DNA of 5,794 nt from the NCBI GenBank assembly GCA_015488875.1, contig WFMX01000071.1:1-5794 (forward strand), written 5' to 3'. Below the pieces are notes generated by a model. It worked only from the letters and a program-made list of their open reading frames with translations, was not told where the DNA came from and ran no database searches. The position numbers and the translations under genes were made by a program. Below are positions 5,794-5,794 of this stretch, one piece after another. Every line of letters starts with the position of its first letter. Position 1 is the stretch's first letter. Origin of the DNA: Campylobacterota bacterium. Lineage in GTDB: Bacteria; Campylobacterota; Campylobacteria; Campylobacterales; Sulfurovaceae.

Positions 5794-5794
5794 G

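Overview
The window looks like chromosomal DNA from a low-GC, mesophilic member of the Campylobacterota (formerly Epsilonproteobacteria), probably a Sulfurovum- or Sulfurimonas-like chemolithotroph. The evidence is a petABC operon of the campylobacterotal kind (Tat-exported Rieske protein, full-length cytochrome b, di-heme c-type cytochrome instead of classical cytochrome c1) and a compact ComEC without a nuclease-like C-terminal domain. The genus is an inference; no rRNA or other marker is present.

Layout. Positions 1-697 (+) hold the 3' part of a gene that starts before the window; its product is unidentified, with a weak resemblance to the C-terminal half of GT-B fold enzymes such as PseG. 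A 57-nt gap with a good -10 box leads into petA (755-1279), petB (1291-2511) and petC (2522-3427), which are 10-11 nt apart, each with a clear Shine-Dalgarno sequence. Together they encode a quinol:cytochrome c oxidoreductase (bc complex) that moves electrons from (mena)quinol to periplasmic cytochromes and builds proton motive force.

The 624 nt between petC and the next gene are not empty. Two hairpins lie just after petC (3436-3461 and 3472-3498). Facing petC on the minus strand is what I read as a broken small gene (3507-3787). It has a strong ribosome binding site and ATG, then a reading frame interrupted by three single-base shifts, and ends in a hydrophobic C-terminal helix; restored, it would encode about 93 residues. 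The AT-rich remainder (3788-4051) holds candidate promoters and small inverted repeats.

Positions 4052-4546 (+) encode a small, very basic, leaderless GH19-type (chitinase/endolysin-like) protein that stands alone, without other phage genes. Convergent with it, 4618 to the right edge (-) is comEC, the DNA-uptake channel of natural transformation, whose N-terminus lies beyond the window.

I see no clear new multi-gene system here. The best leads are the frameshifted small membrane-protein gene behind petC, the orphan GH19 protein, and sequence details of the bc complex that suggest a low-potential, b6-like variant.
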